A DNA stretch of 64,000 nt, taken from positions 34,566 to 98,565 of the forward strand of contig JACFMS010000012.1 of NCBI GenBank assembly GCA_019455285.1, read 5' to 3'. Both the position numbers and the translations under genes were made by a program. Source of the DNA: Sphingomonadales bacterium (GTDB taxonomy: Bacteria > Pseudomonadota > Alphaproteobacteria > Sphingomonadales > Govanellaceae). Below are positions 25,689 to 34,528 of the stretch, in pieces. Within the stretch, counting starts at the first letter, position 1. Every line of letters begins with the position of its first letter. Under the pieces are notes generated by a model. That model was given only the letters and a program-made list of their open reading frames with translations, did no database searches and was not told where the DNA came from.

Positions 25689-26051
25689 TCACCCCACCGG
25701 CTTGCCGAAAACAAAATACGCGCCGATGAAAATCAGCGTGAAGCCGATGGCGTGGTTGATCGTCATCGGTTCCTTTAAATAAAATACCGAAAACGCCGCG
25801 AAGACGCAGAGCGTGATCACCTCCTGCATGGTCTTTAATTCCGCCGCCGAATAGACCGCGTGGCCGATGCGGTTGGCCGGCACGGCGAGCCAGTATTCAA
25901 AAAACGCGATGCCCCAACTGACCAGCACGGCGATCCATAGCGCTGTGCTCTTGAATTTCAAATGCCCGTACCAGGCAAAGGTCATGAACACGTTGGAGCA
26001 GACCAAAAATATGATGGGTAATATATGGGGCAGCGATAACGCGGCGGGCAT
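25689..26051 (-). CDS. DMT-superfamily small membrane protein (DUF486)
   Basis: This 120-residue protein has four hydrophobic helices and matches the DUF486 family of small drug/metabolite-transporter-like proteins: IIFLVCSNVFMTFAWYGHLK, AVLVSWGIAFFEYWLAVPAN, RIGHAVYSAAELKTMQEV and FIGAYFVFGKP. It is probably in the inner membrane and acts as an oligomer. No substrate is known. It is divergent from serC, with a palindromic repeat and the serC leader in the space between. Confidence 0.9.
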   Translation of the reverse strand: MPAALSLPHILPIIFLVCSNVFMTFAWYGHLKFKSTALWIAVLVSWGIAFFEYWLAVPANRIGHAVYSAAELKTMQEVITLCVFAAFSVFYLKEPMTINHAIGFTLIFIGAYFVFGKPVG

Positions 26052-26086
26052 GGCAACCTCGTGACTGGATGATGGAAGGAACTCTA

Positions 26087-26172
26087 CCTCACCCCACCCC
26101 TCTCCTGCTAGGAGAGGGAGAAAAAAGATGCCCTCTCCTCAAAGGAGAGGGAGATAAAAACTGGGAGGGGGG
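26087..26172. repeat. palindromic intergenic repeat, copy C (short type)
   Basis: Two hairpins, CCTCTCCTGC/TAGGAGAGG and CCCTCTCCTC/AAAGGAGAGGG, lie in tandem between the DUF486 gene and serC. The core CCTCTCC/GGAGAGG is shared with copies at 27455 and 29124. Confidence 0.75.
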
Positions 26173-26242
26173 ATAAAAAGCCTTTCGCACCTGCGAAAAG
26201 ATTTCCATTGACTTCCCGGCGGCGATCTATACCCTCGCGCCC

Positions 26243-26292
26243 GGGCCACACCCTCCCAACGGGGTGAGCCTATTCTGTCACAGAATAGGAGA
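26243..26292 (+). promoter_or_regulatory. structured serC leader RNA, candidate serC motif
   Basis: Two hairpins precede serC. The first pairs CACCC (26249) with GGGTG (26262), with outer GGC/GCC pairs. The second is a perfect nine-pair stem, CCTATTCTG (26269) with CAGAATAGG (26281), whose 3' arm includes the AGG of the AGGAGA ribosome site. The two stems share bases 26269-26270, so they compete. A conserved serC RNA motif is known upstream of alphaproteobacterial serC genes; this fits by position and form, but I could not compare it with the model. Confidence 0.6.
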
Positions 26293-26297
26293 TTGAC

Positions 26298-27446
26298 ATG
26301 ACCAAACCTGCCGCCAAGCCGCGGTCCGCCTTGTTTTCCTCAGGACCCTGCGCCAAACGTCCCGGATGGGACTTATCCGCTCTCAAAGACGCTCTCCTCG
26401 GCCGTTCGCACCGCTCCAAACCGGGTAAAGAGCGGCTCAAGGAAGCCATCGACCGCACCCGCGCCGTGCTCGGCGTGCCCGCCGACTATAAGATCGGCAT
26501 CGTCCCGGCTTCCGACACCGGCGCGGTGGAAATGGCGCTGTGGACCATGCTCGGCGCGCGCGGCGTCGATCTCCTCGCTTGGGAAAGCTTCGGCGAAGGT
26601 TGGGTCACCGATGTCACCAAGCAATTAAAGCTCAATGATGTACGCATTCTGAAAGCGGGCTACGGCGAGCTGCCGGACTTGATGCAAGCAGACATGTCCC
26701 ATGACGTGGTGTTCACTTGGAACGGCACCACCTCCGGCGTGCGCGTGGCAGACGGCGAGTGGATTGCTGATAAGCGCGGCGGGCTGACCATTTGCGATGC
26801 CACCTCGGCGGCGTTCGCCATGGATTTACCGTGGCCCAAGCTCGATGTCGTCACCTTCTCCTGGCAGAAGGTGTTGGGCGGCGAAGCGGCGCACGGCATG
26901 CTGGTTTTAAGCCCGCGCGCGGTGGAGCGGCTGGAAACCTATAAGCCAACCTGGCCGTTGCCGAAGATTTTCCGCATGACCAAGGGCGGCAAGTTGATCG
27001 ATGGCATTTTCGAGGGTGAGACCATCAACACCCCCTCCATGCTGTGCGTCGAGGATTACATCGACGCGCTGAAATGGGCGGAAAAAGTCGGCGGCTTGCA
27101 AGGACTGATCGCCCGTTCGGAAGGAAACTTCCAGACGCTGGCCGAATGGGTCGAAAAAACGCCGTGGGTGGATTTCCTGGCGGTTGACCCGGCTACGCGC
27201 TCTTGCACCTCGGTGTGCTTGAAGATCGTCGATCAGAAATTCACCGCGCTTGATGCCGAGGCGCAGGCCAAGGCGGCCAAGAAAATCGCCTCGCTTCTCG
27301 AAGCCGAAGGCGTCGCCTTCGATATCGGCAATTATCGCGACGCACCGCCCGGACTGCGCATCTGGACCGGCGCCACGGTGGAAAAATCAGACATCAAAGC
27401 GCTCACGCCCTGGCTTGATTGGGCGTTTGCGGAATTGAAGCTCTGA
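26298..27446 (+). CDS. serC: phosphoserine aminotransferase
   Basis: SerC turns 3-phosphohydroxypyruvate into phosphoserine with glutamate, the second step of serine synthesis, and also serves pyridoxal phosphate synthesis. The 382-residue PLP enzyme begins with the segment [19 protein letters not shown] typical of the alphaproteobacterial type, and has the PLP lysine in [16 protein letters not shown]. Its ATG follows the AGGAGA partly buried in the leader hairpin. serA follows after 92 bases that contain repeat copy D. Confidence 0.95.
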   Translation: MTKPAAKPRSALFSSGPCAKRPGWDLSALKDALLGRSHRSKPGKERLKEAIDRTRAVLGVPADYKIGIVPASDTGAVEMALWTMLGARGVDLLAWESFGEGWVTDVTKQLKLNDVRILKAGYGELPDLMQADMSHDVVFTWNGTTSGVRVADGEWIADKRGGLTICDATSAAFAMDLPWPKLDVVTFSWQKVLGGEAAHGMLVLSPRAVERLETYKPTWPLPKIFRMTKGGKLIDGIFEGETINTPSMLCVEDYIDALKWAEKVGGLQGLIARSEGNFQTLAEWVEKTPWVDFLAVDPATRSCTSVCLKIVDQKFTALDAEAQAKAAKKIASLLEAEGVAFDIGNYRDAPPGLRIWTGATVEKSDIKALTPWLDWAFAELKL

Positions 27447-27454
27447 AGGATTTT

Positions 27455-27514
27455 CCCCTCACCCCGACCCTCTCCCCACGGGAGAGGGGGATCCGCGCAG
27501 CGGAGGGTGAGAGG
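27455..27514. repeat. palindromic repeat, copy D, inside serC-serA
   Basis: Outer arms CCCTCACCCC and GGGTGAGAGG enclose CCCTCTCCCC/GGGAGAGGG and a small CCGC/GCGG hairpin. It belongs to the same short family as copies C and E. In an operon it may lower or shape downstream expression or stabilise the serC message. Confidence 0.75.
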
Positions 27515-27538
27515 CCTTAAACACAAAAGGATTCTCCC

Positions 27539-29116
27539 ATGGTCAAGATTTTGATCTCTGATGACTTAAGCCCGCTCGCCAAGGCGATTTTTGAAGCCCG
27601 CGGCATCGTTGCCGACCAGATCGTCGGGCTTAGCAAGGACGAATTGATCGCCTGCATCGCGCAATATGACGGCCTTGCCATCCGCTCCGCCACCAAGGTG
27701 ACCAAGGAGGTCATCGCGGCGGCAAAAAACCTCAAGGTGATCGGCCGCGCCGGCATCGGCGTCGATAATGTTGACGTGCCAGCCGCCACCACCAAGGGCA
27801 TCGTGGTGATGAACACGCCGTTCGGCAATTCCATCACCACCGCCGAACACGCCATCGCCATGATGTTCGCGTTGGCGCGGCAAATTCCCCAGGCTGACCG
27901 TTCCACCCGCGCCGGCAAGTGGGAGAAGAACAAGTTCATGGGCGTCGAGCTGACTTCCAAGACGCTCGGCATCATTGGCTGCGGCAACATCGGCGCCATC
28001 GTCGCCGAACGGGCGCTGGGGCTGAAGATGAAGGTGATCGCTTTCGATCCCTACCTGTCGCCGGAACGCGCGGTTGATCTTGGCGTCGAGAAAGTGGAGC
28101 TGGATGACCTCCTGCGCCGCGCCGATTTCATCACCTTGCACACGCCCTTGACGCCCGCCACGCGCAACATCATCGATGCTGCAGCGTTCGACAAAATGAA
28201 GGATGGCGTGCGCATCATCAACTGCGCTCGCGGCGGCCTTGTTGTCGAGAAGGATTTAAAAGTCGCGCTGGAGTCCGGCAAGGTGGCGGGCGCGGCTCTG
28301 GATGTGTACGAAGTAGAGCCAGCCAAGGAAAATGAACTCTTTGCCATCGATAAAGCCATTTTCACGCCGCATCTCGGCGCTTCCACCAATGAAGCGCAGG
28401 TCAACGTCGCGGTGCAGGTCGCCGAGCAGATGGCGGATTATCTCTTGGACGGCGCGGTGACCAATGCCTTGAACATGGCCTCGGTCAGCGCCGAGGATGC
28501 GCCGCGGCTGCGGCCCTACATGAAGCTTGCCTCGCAATTGGGCAGCTTCGCCGGCCAGCTCACCGAAACCGCCATCAAGAAAGTCACCATCGAGTATGAG
28601 GGCGATGTTACCGCCCTGAATACTCGGCCGCTGACAGCCGTGGTGGTGGAAGGCTTGCTACGGCCGCTGATGGATTCGGTCAACATGGTCAATGCGCTCA
28701 CCATCGCCAAGGAGCGCGACATCGAGGTGACCGAGGTCAAGCACGACCGCGAGGGCAACTATCACACCCTCGTCCGCCTGGTGGTGACCACCGAAAAGCA
28801 GACCCGCGATGTCGCCGGCACGCTGTTCGCTGACGGCGGCCCGCGCATCGTCCAGGTCAAGGGCATCAACATCGAGGCCCAGGTGACGCCCAACATGATC
28901 TACATCGTCAACGAGGACTTGCCGGGCTTCATCGGCAATTTTGGCTCCATCCTCGGCGACGCCAAGATCAACATCGCCACCTTCAACCTCGGCCGCACGG
29001 CCGCCGGCAAGGAAGCCATCGCACTGATTGCCGTCGACCAGCCGGTGCCGGCGAAGGTGTTAGAGCAGATCCGGGCGCTGAAAATGGTCCGCCAGGTCAA
29101 GCTTCTGCAATTCTAG
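27539..29116 (+). CDS. serA: D-3-phosphoglycerate dehydrogenase
   Basis: SerA oxidises 3-phosphoglycerate with NAD+, the first step of serine synthesis. The 525-residue protein is the long type: catalytic domain with GRAGIGVDNVDVPAA, the NAD-binding motif GCGNIGAIVAERALG, the catalytic histidine in TPHLGASTNEAQ, then an intervening (ASB) domain and a C-terminal ACT domain (IYIVNEDLPGFIGNFGSILG), where serine usually inhibits. It follows serC on the same strand, so both steps are probably coexpressed. Confidence 0.97.
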   Translation: MVKILISDDLSPLAKAIFEARGIVADQIVGLSKDELIACIAQYDGLAIRSATKVTKEVIAAAKNLKVIGRAGIGVDNVDVPAATTKGIVVMNTPFGNSITTAEHAIAMMFALARQIPQADRSTRAGKWEKNKFMGVELTSKTLGIIGCGNIGAIVAERALGLKMKVIAFDPYLSPERAVDLGVEKVELDDLLRRADFITLHTPLTPATRNIIDAAAFDKMKDGVRIINCARGGLVVEKDLKVALESGKVAGAALDVYEVEPAKENELFAIDKAIFTPHLGASTNEAQVNVAVQVAEQMADYLLDGAVTNALNMASVSAEDAPRLRPYMKLASQLGSFAGQLTETAIKKVTIEYEGDVTALNTRPLTAVVVEGLLRPLMDSVNMVNALTIAKERDIEVTEVKHDREGNYHTLVRLVVTTEKQTRDVAGTLFADGGPRIVQVKGINIEAQVTPNMIYIVNEDLPGFIGNFGSILGDAKINIATFNLGRTAAGKEAIALIAVDQPVPAKVLEQIRALKMVRQVKLLQF

Positions 29117-29123
29117 GAGATCG

Positions 29124-29217
29124 CCCCCTCACCCTGGCGCTCCGCGCCCTCCCTCTCCCCACGGGAGAGGGTAAAATAAAAAATCCCCGCTCTTTGGGGA
29201 GAGGGTAGGGTGAGGGG
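29124..29217. repeat. palindromic repeat, copy E
   Basis: The outer arms CCCCTCACCCT and AGGGTGAGGGG enclose CCCTCTCCCC/GGGAGAGGG and a CCCCGCTCTTTGGGG hairpin, between serA and hisZ. It is the longest member of the C/D/E group and could end or attenuate serCA transcription. Confidence 0.75.
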
Positions 29218-29295
29218 TATTTCCGCGCTCGACGAGGGCAGGGAATGCCGATATTGTGGCGGGCGATTTAAACCAGGGCATTCCGATTAATTACC

Positions 29296-30450
29296 ATGGC
29301 CGACTATTCGGAAAGAGCATTGCTGCCGGAGGGATTTCACGATGATCTCCCGCCCGACGCCGAGCGTCAGGCAGCCCTCGTCACCCGTCTGCTCGACCGC
29401 TTCGCCGCCTTCGGCTACGACCGAGTGTCGCCGCCGCTGGCGGAGTTCGAGGATAGCCTCCTGGCCGGCTCCGGCAAGACCCAGGCCCGCGCCATGTTCC
29501 GGGTCATGGACCCGGTGACCCATCGCATGATGGGCTTACGCACCGACATGACCATTCAGGTGGCGCGCATCGCCGCCACGCGGCTTGCCGCCGAGGCGCG
29601 CCCCTTGCGCTTGGCTTACGCCGGCGACGTGCTCAGGGTGCGCGGCGGCCAATTGCGGCCCGAGCGGCAGTTCGGCCAGGCCGGCATCGAGCTCATTGGC
29701 GAGCCGTCCCTGGAGGCCGATCTGGAGGTCTTGCTGATCGCCGCCGACGCCTTGACGGCCATCGGCCTGGAGAATCTTTCCGTTGATCTAACGGTGCCGA
29801 CCTTGGCGCCGACGCTGGCCGCGCACTTCGAGTTGTCGAAGGCGGCGACCAAGGCGTTGCAGGCGGCCTTGAACGATAAGGACGCCGGCGAGCTGGCCGC
29901 TCTGAAGGGTGAAGCCGGCGCGGTGTTTCGCGGCCTGCTCGCCGCTGCCGGCCCGGCCGACGACGCGTTGGCCGCCTTGGGTCGGCTGGCCTTGCCGGAT
30001 GCCGTGCAGCCGCTGATCGCCGGCCTCAAAACCCTGGTGGCGCGCTTAAAAGAGGCCGCGCCCGACCTGGCCGTCACCGTCGATCCCGGCGAGTTCGAGG
30101 GCTTTGAGTATAAGACCGGCATTTCCTTTACCTTGTTCGCTAAGGGTGCGCGGGGTGAGATCGGCCGTGGCGGCCGCTACGAGATTGCCGCCGCCGAAGG
30201 CCGCGGCCGGGAAAGCGCCACGGGCTTTACGGTCTACCTCGATAGCGTTATCAGGGCAGCGCCGGCGGCAATCCCGTCGCAGAAGGTCTATGTACCGTTC
30301 GGCGTCTCGCTGGCCGAGGCGCGGCGGCTGCAAGGGGAAGGCTGGCGCACCGTGCGCGGTCTGGCGAAAGAGGCTGATGTCCGTCAACAAGCGGCGGCAT
30401 TGGGCTGCACCCATATTCTGGCGCATGGCGGCGTTCAGGCCATCGCTTAA
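29296..30450 (+). CDS. hisZ: ATP phosphoribosyltransferase regulatory subunit
   Basis: HisZ is a histidyl-tRNA-synthetase-like protein without tRNA charging that activates the short form of HisG in histidine synthesis. The 384 residues show class II synthetase motifs: GFHDDLPPDAERQ at the start, motif 2 RPLRLAYAGDVLRVRG, then RQFGQAGIELIGEPSLEADLE, and a glycine-rich motif 3-like GEIGRGGRYEIAA. The C-terminal anticodon-binding domain is reduced. It is followed 27 bases later by purA, a pairing usual in alphaproteobacteria. No hisG lies in this window. Confidence 0.93.
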   Translation: MADYSERALLPEGFHDDLPPDAERQAALVTRLLDRFAAFGYDRVSPPLAEFEDSLLAGSGKTQARAMFRVMDPVTHRMMGLRTDMTIQVARIAATRLAAEARPLRLAYAGDVLRVRGGQLRPERQFGQAGIELIGEPSLEADLEVLLIAADALTAIGLENLSVDLTVPTLAPTLAAHFELSKAATKALQAALNDKDAGELAALKGEAGAVFRGLLAAAGPADDALAALGRLALPDAVQPLIAGLKTLVARLKEAAPDLAVTVDPGEFEGFEYKTGISFTLFAKGARGEIGRGGRYEIAAAEGRGRESATGFTVYLDSVIRAAPAAIPSQKVYVPFGVSLAEARRLQGEGWRTVRGLAKEADVRQQAAALGCTHILAHGGVQAIA

Positions 30451-30477
30451 ACGAAACGGAAAGAGAGACGAAACAAC

Positions 30478-31770
30478 GTGGCGAACGTCGTGGTAGTTGG
30501 CGCCCAGTGGGGCGATGAAGGCAAGGGCAAGATCGTCGACTGGCTGTCCGAGCGGGCCGATGTGGTGGTGCGCTTTCAGGGCGGGCATAATGCCGGCCAT
30601 ACCCTGGTCATCGACAAGGTGACCTATAAGCTGAGCCTGCTGCCCTCAGGCATCGTCCGCAAGGGCAAGCTGTCGGTCATCGGCAACGGCGTGGTGGTCG
30701 ATCCCTGGGCGCTATTGAGCGAGGTCGAGCGCCTGACCGGGCAGGGGGTGGCGGTGACCCCGGCAAACCTGAAGGTTGCGGAAAACTGCGCCCTCATTCT
30801 ACCCTTTCACCGTGAGCTGGACGCCTTCCGCGAGGACGCCTCGGGCGCCGGCCAGATCGGCACCACCCGGCGCGGCATTGGCCCGGCTTATGAGGACAAG
30901 GTGGCGCGCCGCGCGCTCCGCGTCGCCGATTTGGCGGATCGGAATCAAGTGGCCTCCCGGGTCGATGGGCTGCTGGCCCATCACAATCCGCTGCGCGCCG
31001 GGCTTGGCAAGCCGCTCATCGACCGCGACGCGCTGATTGCCGAGATCCTGGCCGTTGCGCCTAAAATCCTGCCCTTTGTATGCGCTTCCTGGCGGGTTCT
31101 GGACGAGGCGCGCCGCGCCGGCAAACGCATCCTGTTTGAGGGCGCGCAAGGCATTATGCTCGACGTCGATCACGGCACCTACCCTTATGTCACCTCGTCC
31201 AATACCGTCTCTTCGCAAGCCGCCGGCGGCTCCGGCCTCGGCCCCAATTCCCTGAACTATGTCCTGGGCATCACCAAGGCCTACACCACCCGGGTCGGCA
31301 GCGGACCGTTTCCCACTGAGCAGGTCAACGAGATCGGCAAAACCCTGGGCGAGCGAGGGCACGAGTTCGGCACCGTGACCGGCCGCTCCCGGCGCTGCGG
31401 CTGGTTTGACGCCGTGATGGTGCGCCAGGCGATGAAGATCGGCGGCATCGACGGCATTGCATTAACCAAGCTCGACGTACTGGACGGCTTTCGCGAGTTG
31501 AAGGTCTGCGTCGGCTACCGGCTGGACGGGGCGACGCTCGATCACTTCCCGGCCGGGGTTAACGATCAGGCCCGGGTCGACCCCATCTATGAGACCTTCG
31601 AGGGCTGGCCGGAGAGCACCCGCGGGGCGCGCTCCTGGGCCGACCTGCCGGCCACCGCCATCAAGTATATCCGCCGCATCGAGGAATTGATCGAAACCCC
31701 GGTGACCCTGTTGTCCACCAGTCCGGAACGGGACGATACCATCCTGGTGCGCGATCCTTTCGCCGCCTGA
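30478..31770 (+). CDS. purA: adenylosuccinate synthase
   Basis: PurA joins IMP and aspartate with GTP to make adenylosuccinate for AMP synthesis. The 430-residue protein starts with the GTP-binding loop [16 protein letters not shown] and contains [44 protein letters not shown] and [11 protein letters not shown]. It uses a GTG start at 30478 after AAAGAGAGACG. It is likely cotranscribed with hisZ. Confidence 0.98.
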   Translation: MANVVVVGAQWGDEGKGKIVDWLSERADVVVRFQGGHNAGHTLVIDKVTYKLSLLPSGIVRKGKLSVIGNGVVVDPWALLSEVERLTGQGVAVTPANLKVAENCALILPFHRELDAFREDASGAGQIGTTRRGIGPAYEDKVARRALRVADLADRNQVASRVDGLLAHHNPLRAGLGKPLIDRDALIAEILAVAPKILPFVCASWRVLDEARRAGKRILFEGAQGIMLDVDHGTYPYVTSSNTVSSQAAGGSGLGPNSLNYVLGITKAYTTRVGSGPFPTEQVNEIGKTLGERGHEFGTVTGRSRRCGWFDAVMVRQAMKIGGIDGIALTKLDVLDGFRELKVCVGYRLDGATLDHFPAGVNDQARVDPIYETFEGWPESTRGARSWADLPATAIKYIRRIEELIETPVTLLSTSPERDDTILVRDPFAA

Positions 31771-31777
31771 GGCTTCC

Positions 31778-31792
31778 TTAACCCCCCTTTAA
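31778..31792. promoter_or_regulatory. CtrA-type box before the kinase-like gene
   Basis: TTAA, seven bases (CCCCCCT), TTAA lies just after the purA stop and about 73 bases before the kinase-like ATG. The two halves also lie within an inverted repeat (CCTTAA/TTAAGG), so a role in ending purA transcription is an alternative. Confidence 0.4.
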
Positions 31793-31820
31793 GGCAACCG
31801 TGTTCTGATAGCATGGGGCG

Positions 31821-31841
31821 CGCCTACCCATTGGGTAGGCG
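31821..31841. promoter_or_regulatory. perfect 10-base inverted repeat, possible operator
   Basis: CGCCTACCCA and TGGGTAGGCG flank a single T, 24 bases before the kinase-like ATG. Such tight symmetry suits a dimeric DNA-binding protein better than an RNA hairpin. Confidence 0.4.
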
Positions 31842-31864
31842 GCATATTGCAGCGGACGAGGGGG

Positions 31865-33895
31865 ATGGTTAGCAATACCGCGTCGACAGCCAATGAAGCC
31901 ATCGTCGCCGACCGCTTTGCGGTGGACCTGATGGCGCCTCTGCCTGAGCTCGACACCGCCGGCGGCTATGCCTTTGCGGCGCGCGACGTCGTCGACCCGC
32001 GGCAGAAGGTCTATGGCCTTATCCAGCGGCTTGACGTGCCGCGCCGGGACGTGGTGGTCTCCAAGCTGAAAAGCCGGTTGGTCAAGGGAGTGCTGTGCCC
32101 GCGCGGCGAAGGGATCGTTACCGCATCGACCGGGGACGGTCAGGGCCAGCGGTTATGCACCATCGTGGAATTTCCTGCCGGCGGCCGGCTGATCGATGGC
32201 GAGCATTTTTCCGCTTTCAGCGAACGCACGCTTAGACAGGAAATTTTGCCGCAACTGGCGCGTACGCTGTCGGACCTCCATGATATTGACATCACCCACC
32301 GCAGCCTGACGCTCCACGATCTTTACTACCGCGATCGCGAGCGCAGCGAATTGGTGCTCGGCGAGTGTTTTTCGGCGCCGCCCGGCGTTCATTTGTCATC
32401 GGCGCAAGAGCCGATCGAACGGGCGCTGGCGCTGCCCGCCGGGCGCGGCATAGGCGACCCCGCCTGCGACATGTTTGCCTTGGGCACGCTCATCATGTCG
32501 CTTTATCTCGGCCGCGACGTGACGCAAAACGGCAGCATCAGCTTTCTTGAGCAGCGTATTCAGTTGGGATCCTTTGTCGCTTCCGGCGGCACGCATGACG
32601 GCACCGGACCGATCAATGATCTGTTGCGCGGCCTCTTGGACGATAACGCGGAAAAACGCTGGACAGCTGACGACGTTAGCAACTGGGCGGAAGGCTTGAC
32701 GATACGCAAAGGCACGATGAGCGATCTCGGTTGGGCGCTTAATCGCCCGCTATCGTTCCAAGGCCGCAATTTCAAGGATCGACGGTTGCTGGCCTTGGCG
32801 TTCGCCAATGCGCCGCGAGAGGCCATTGAATTCTCGCAGACGGAACGTTTCCGCCATTGGATCACCAACGGCTTGGCGGAGGGCTTGAGCGAGGATTGGC
32901 TCAAGCGCGCCCTGGACTCGCGGCAATTCAAAGCCGGGCATGCCGATGATGCCGGTGAAGAAGCAATGGCGCTGGGGCGGCTGATGGCGGTATTTTTTCC
33001 TGAAGGACCGATCATTTTCGGACCGCTGCGGTTCATGCCCGACGGTTTTGTCTCGCTGTTGACGGTATCATTTGCCGATAACGATCAGGAAGCGCAGGCG
33101 CTGGTGCGTGACCTGATCGGCCGCGGTCGCCTTGATATGCTGCTCGACATTCTCAGCGGGCGCAGCCCTTCCTTGCGCGCCAGCACGACGAAATTCGCCG
33201 GCTTGTCAGCCATGGCCAATAACCCGGCGCTGGGGTTTGGATTGGAGCGCTGCCTTTATGAACTGAATAAATCGTTGCCATGCGTCAGCCCGAAGGTGGA
33301 GATGAGCTATGTTGACAGCTTGAGCAAGCTGGCGGCGGCGCTGGATGGAGCGGCGGGGCGCGGCGAGCCGGTGATGACGATGATCGATGCTCATGTCGCC
33401 GCCTATCTGTGCCGTCAGTCCAGTTCGTTCGAGACGCTCCTCAGCCGCCTTGGCGCCGCTGCCGGGCAGAGCGAGGCTTACACCATGGAGATGGTGCGCA
33501 TCCTGGGATCGTTGCAGGAAAGATATTATCCCCAGGGATTGAAGAATCTGGCGAAAGGCATTCTGCCGGCGCTGAAAAAGCTGGTAGAGCCTTTGCACAG
33601 CAAGACCAGACGCCGCCAGCTCGGGCAACTCATCACCCGCTATATCGAGGAAGGCAATATTTTCGCCATCGCCAATACCATCAATTTTACGGCGATCAAG
33701 AAACATGATGAGCGTGATTTTGAAAACGTGCGGCGTCAAATTTCGCTGATCGATCGCGAACGCCGCCGGCTTGAACAGCCGATCGGTCCAGATGATGCCC
33801 GGGCGCGTCTGACAGGCTATCGGTATGCCTTTTATCTCGCCTGCACGGTGATGGGGGTATTCGCCACCAGCTCCTTGTTCCAGTTGTTGATGTAG
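31865..33895 (+). CDS. membrane-anchored kinase-like protein with a degenerate active site (pseudokinase)
   Basis: The 676-residue protein has a protein-kinase-like N-terminal half. The catalytic loop region reads DITHRSLTLHDLYY (about 143-155), so the HRD aspartate is a serine; GECFS (166-170) stands in place of DFG; DMFALGTLIMSLYLG (202-216) matches the helix-F region of kinases. The second half is helical and unassigned. One membrane helix (YAFYLACTVMGVFATSSLF) ends the protein. The ATG at 31865 after GACGAGGGGG is chosen over a TTG 18 bases earlier. It is followed 19 bases later by a second membrane protein, so the two probably work together. Function is unknown. Confidence 0.7.
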   Translation: MVSNTASTANEAIVADRFAVDLMAPLPELDTAGGYAFAARDVVDPRQKVYGLIQRLDVPRRDVVVSKLKSRLVKGVLCPRGEGIVTASTGDGQGQRLCTIVEFPAGGRLIDGEHFSAFSERTLRQEILPQLARTLSDLHDIDITHRSLTLHDLYYRDRERSELVLGECFSAPPGVHLSSAQEPIERALALPAGRGIGDPACDMFALGTLIMSLYLGRDVTQNGSISFLEQRIQLGSFVASGGTHDGTGPINDLLRGLLDDNAEKRWTADDVSNWAEGLTIRKGTMSDLGWALNRPLSFQGRNFKDRRLLALAFANAPREAIEFSQTERFRHWITNGLAEGLSEDWLKRALDSRQFKAGHADDAGEEAMALGRLMAVFFPEGPIIFGPLRFMPDGFVSLLTVSFADNDQEAQALVRDLIGRGRLDMLLDILSGRSPSLRASTTKFAGLSAMANNPALGFGLERCLYELNKSLPCVSPKVEMSYVDSLSKLAAALDGAAGRGEPVMTMIDAHVAAYLCRQSSSFETLLSRLGAAAGQSEAYTMEMVRILGSLQERYYPQGLKNLAKGILPALKKLVEPLHSKTRRRQLGQLITRYIEEGNIFAIANTINFTAIKKHDERDFENVRRQISLIDRERRRLEQPIGPDDARARLTGYRYAFYLACTVMGVFATSSLFQLLM

Positions 33896-33914
33896 ACGAG
33901 GAAGGGCGGGCATC

Positions 33915-34493
33915 ATGGCGGCCCCGAACGGCAAAAAACGCTCATCAGTCAATCCGCCTACGGGTGGCGGCGCGTCTGGACGAGCGCCGTCAGCGTTGCA
34001 GCCTACGCATGCCCGCAAACCGCGACGGAACAACTGGTCGCGCCTGTTAGGCATCGCCAGCGTAATCTCGGTGATTGCGGTCGCCGCATTTCCGACATTT
34101 TTGGTGGCGGTTTGCGGCTTGGCGCCGGTGATCGCCGCCTACTTGGCGGATGATCAACGCATCCCCTATCGCCTGCGCACCATCGCGGCCGCCAATGTCG
34201 CTGCCGTCATTCCCTATCTTACGTTGCTCTGGCAACGCGGGCACGACGTCAACCAGGCAACGCGCCTGTTGTCCGATCCCTATACCTGGGCGGCGATGTA
34301 CCTCGGCGCGGTCTCCGGCCTGGCCTTGCTGTGGCTTGGCCCAGTCTTTGCCGCCGGGGTCTTCAATGGCATGGCGGCGCAACGCCGTCGTTCGCTTGAA
34401 AACTATCGCCGCCGCCTCATCGAAGAATGGGGCGACGACATCCTGAGCGAAAAGACGAATCCCTCAGCCAATACGACGCAGAACAATGCTTAG
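33915..34493 (+). CDS. membrane protein of unknown function
   Basis: This 192-residue protein has a basic, proline-rich cytoplasmic N-terminus of about 45 residues. About four hydrophobic stretches follow: IASVISVIAVAAFPTFLVAV with CGLAPVIAAYLA, then IAAANVAAVIPYLTLLW, then MYLGAVSGLALLWLGPVFAAG. The tail is charged (RRRSLENYRRRLIEEWGDD). I recognise no family. It starts 19 bases after the kinase-like gene, so it is probably its partner. Its stop codon lies inside a 16-base-pair inverted repeat shared with the rpoH end. Confidence 0.75.
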   Translation: MAAPNGKKRSSVNPPTGGGASGRAPSALQPTHARKPRRNNWSRLLGIASVISVIAVAAFPTFLVAVCGLAPVIAAYLADDQRIPYRLRTIAAANVAAVIPYLTLLWQRGHDVNQATRLLSDPYTWAAMYLGAVSGLALLWLGPVFAAGVFNGMAAQRRRSLENYRRRLIEEWGDDILSEKTNPSANTTQNNA

Positions 34494-34528
34494 GGTCCAG
34501 ACCCATTATTTATGGGTCTGGACCCTAA
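34490..34528. terminator. two-way terminator hairpin holding both stop codons
   Basis: A perfect 16-base-pair stem (34490-34505 with 34513-34528) encloses a seven-base TTATTTA loop. The TAG stop of the plus-strand membrane protein and the TAG stop of rpoH each lie within one arm. No long T tract follows, so strength as an intrinsic terminator is uncertain. Confidence 0.7.
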
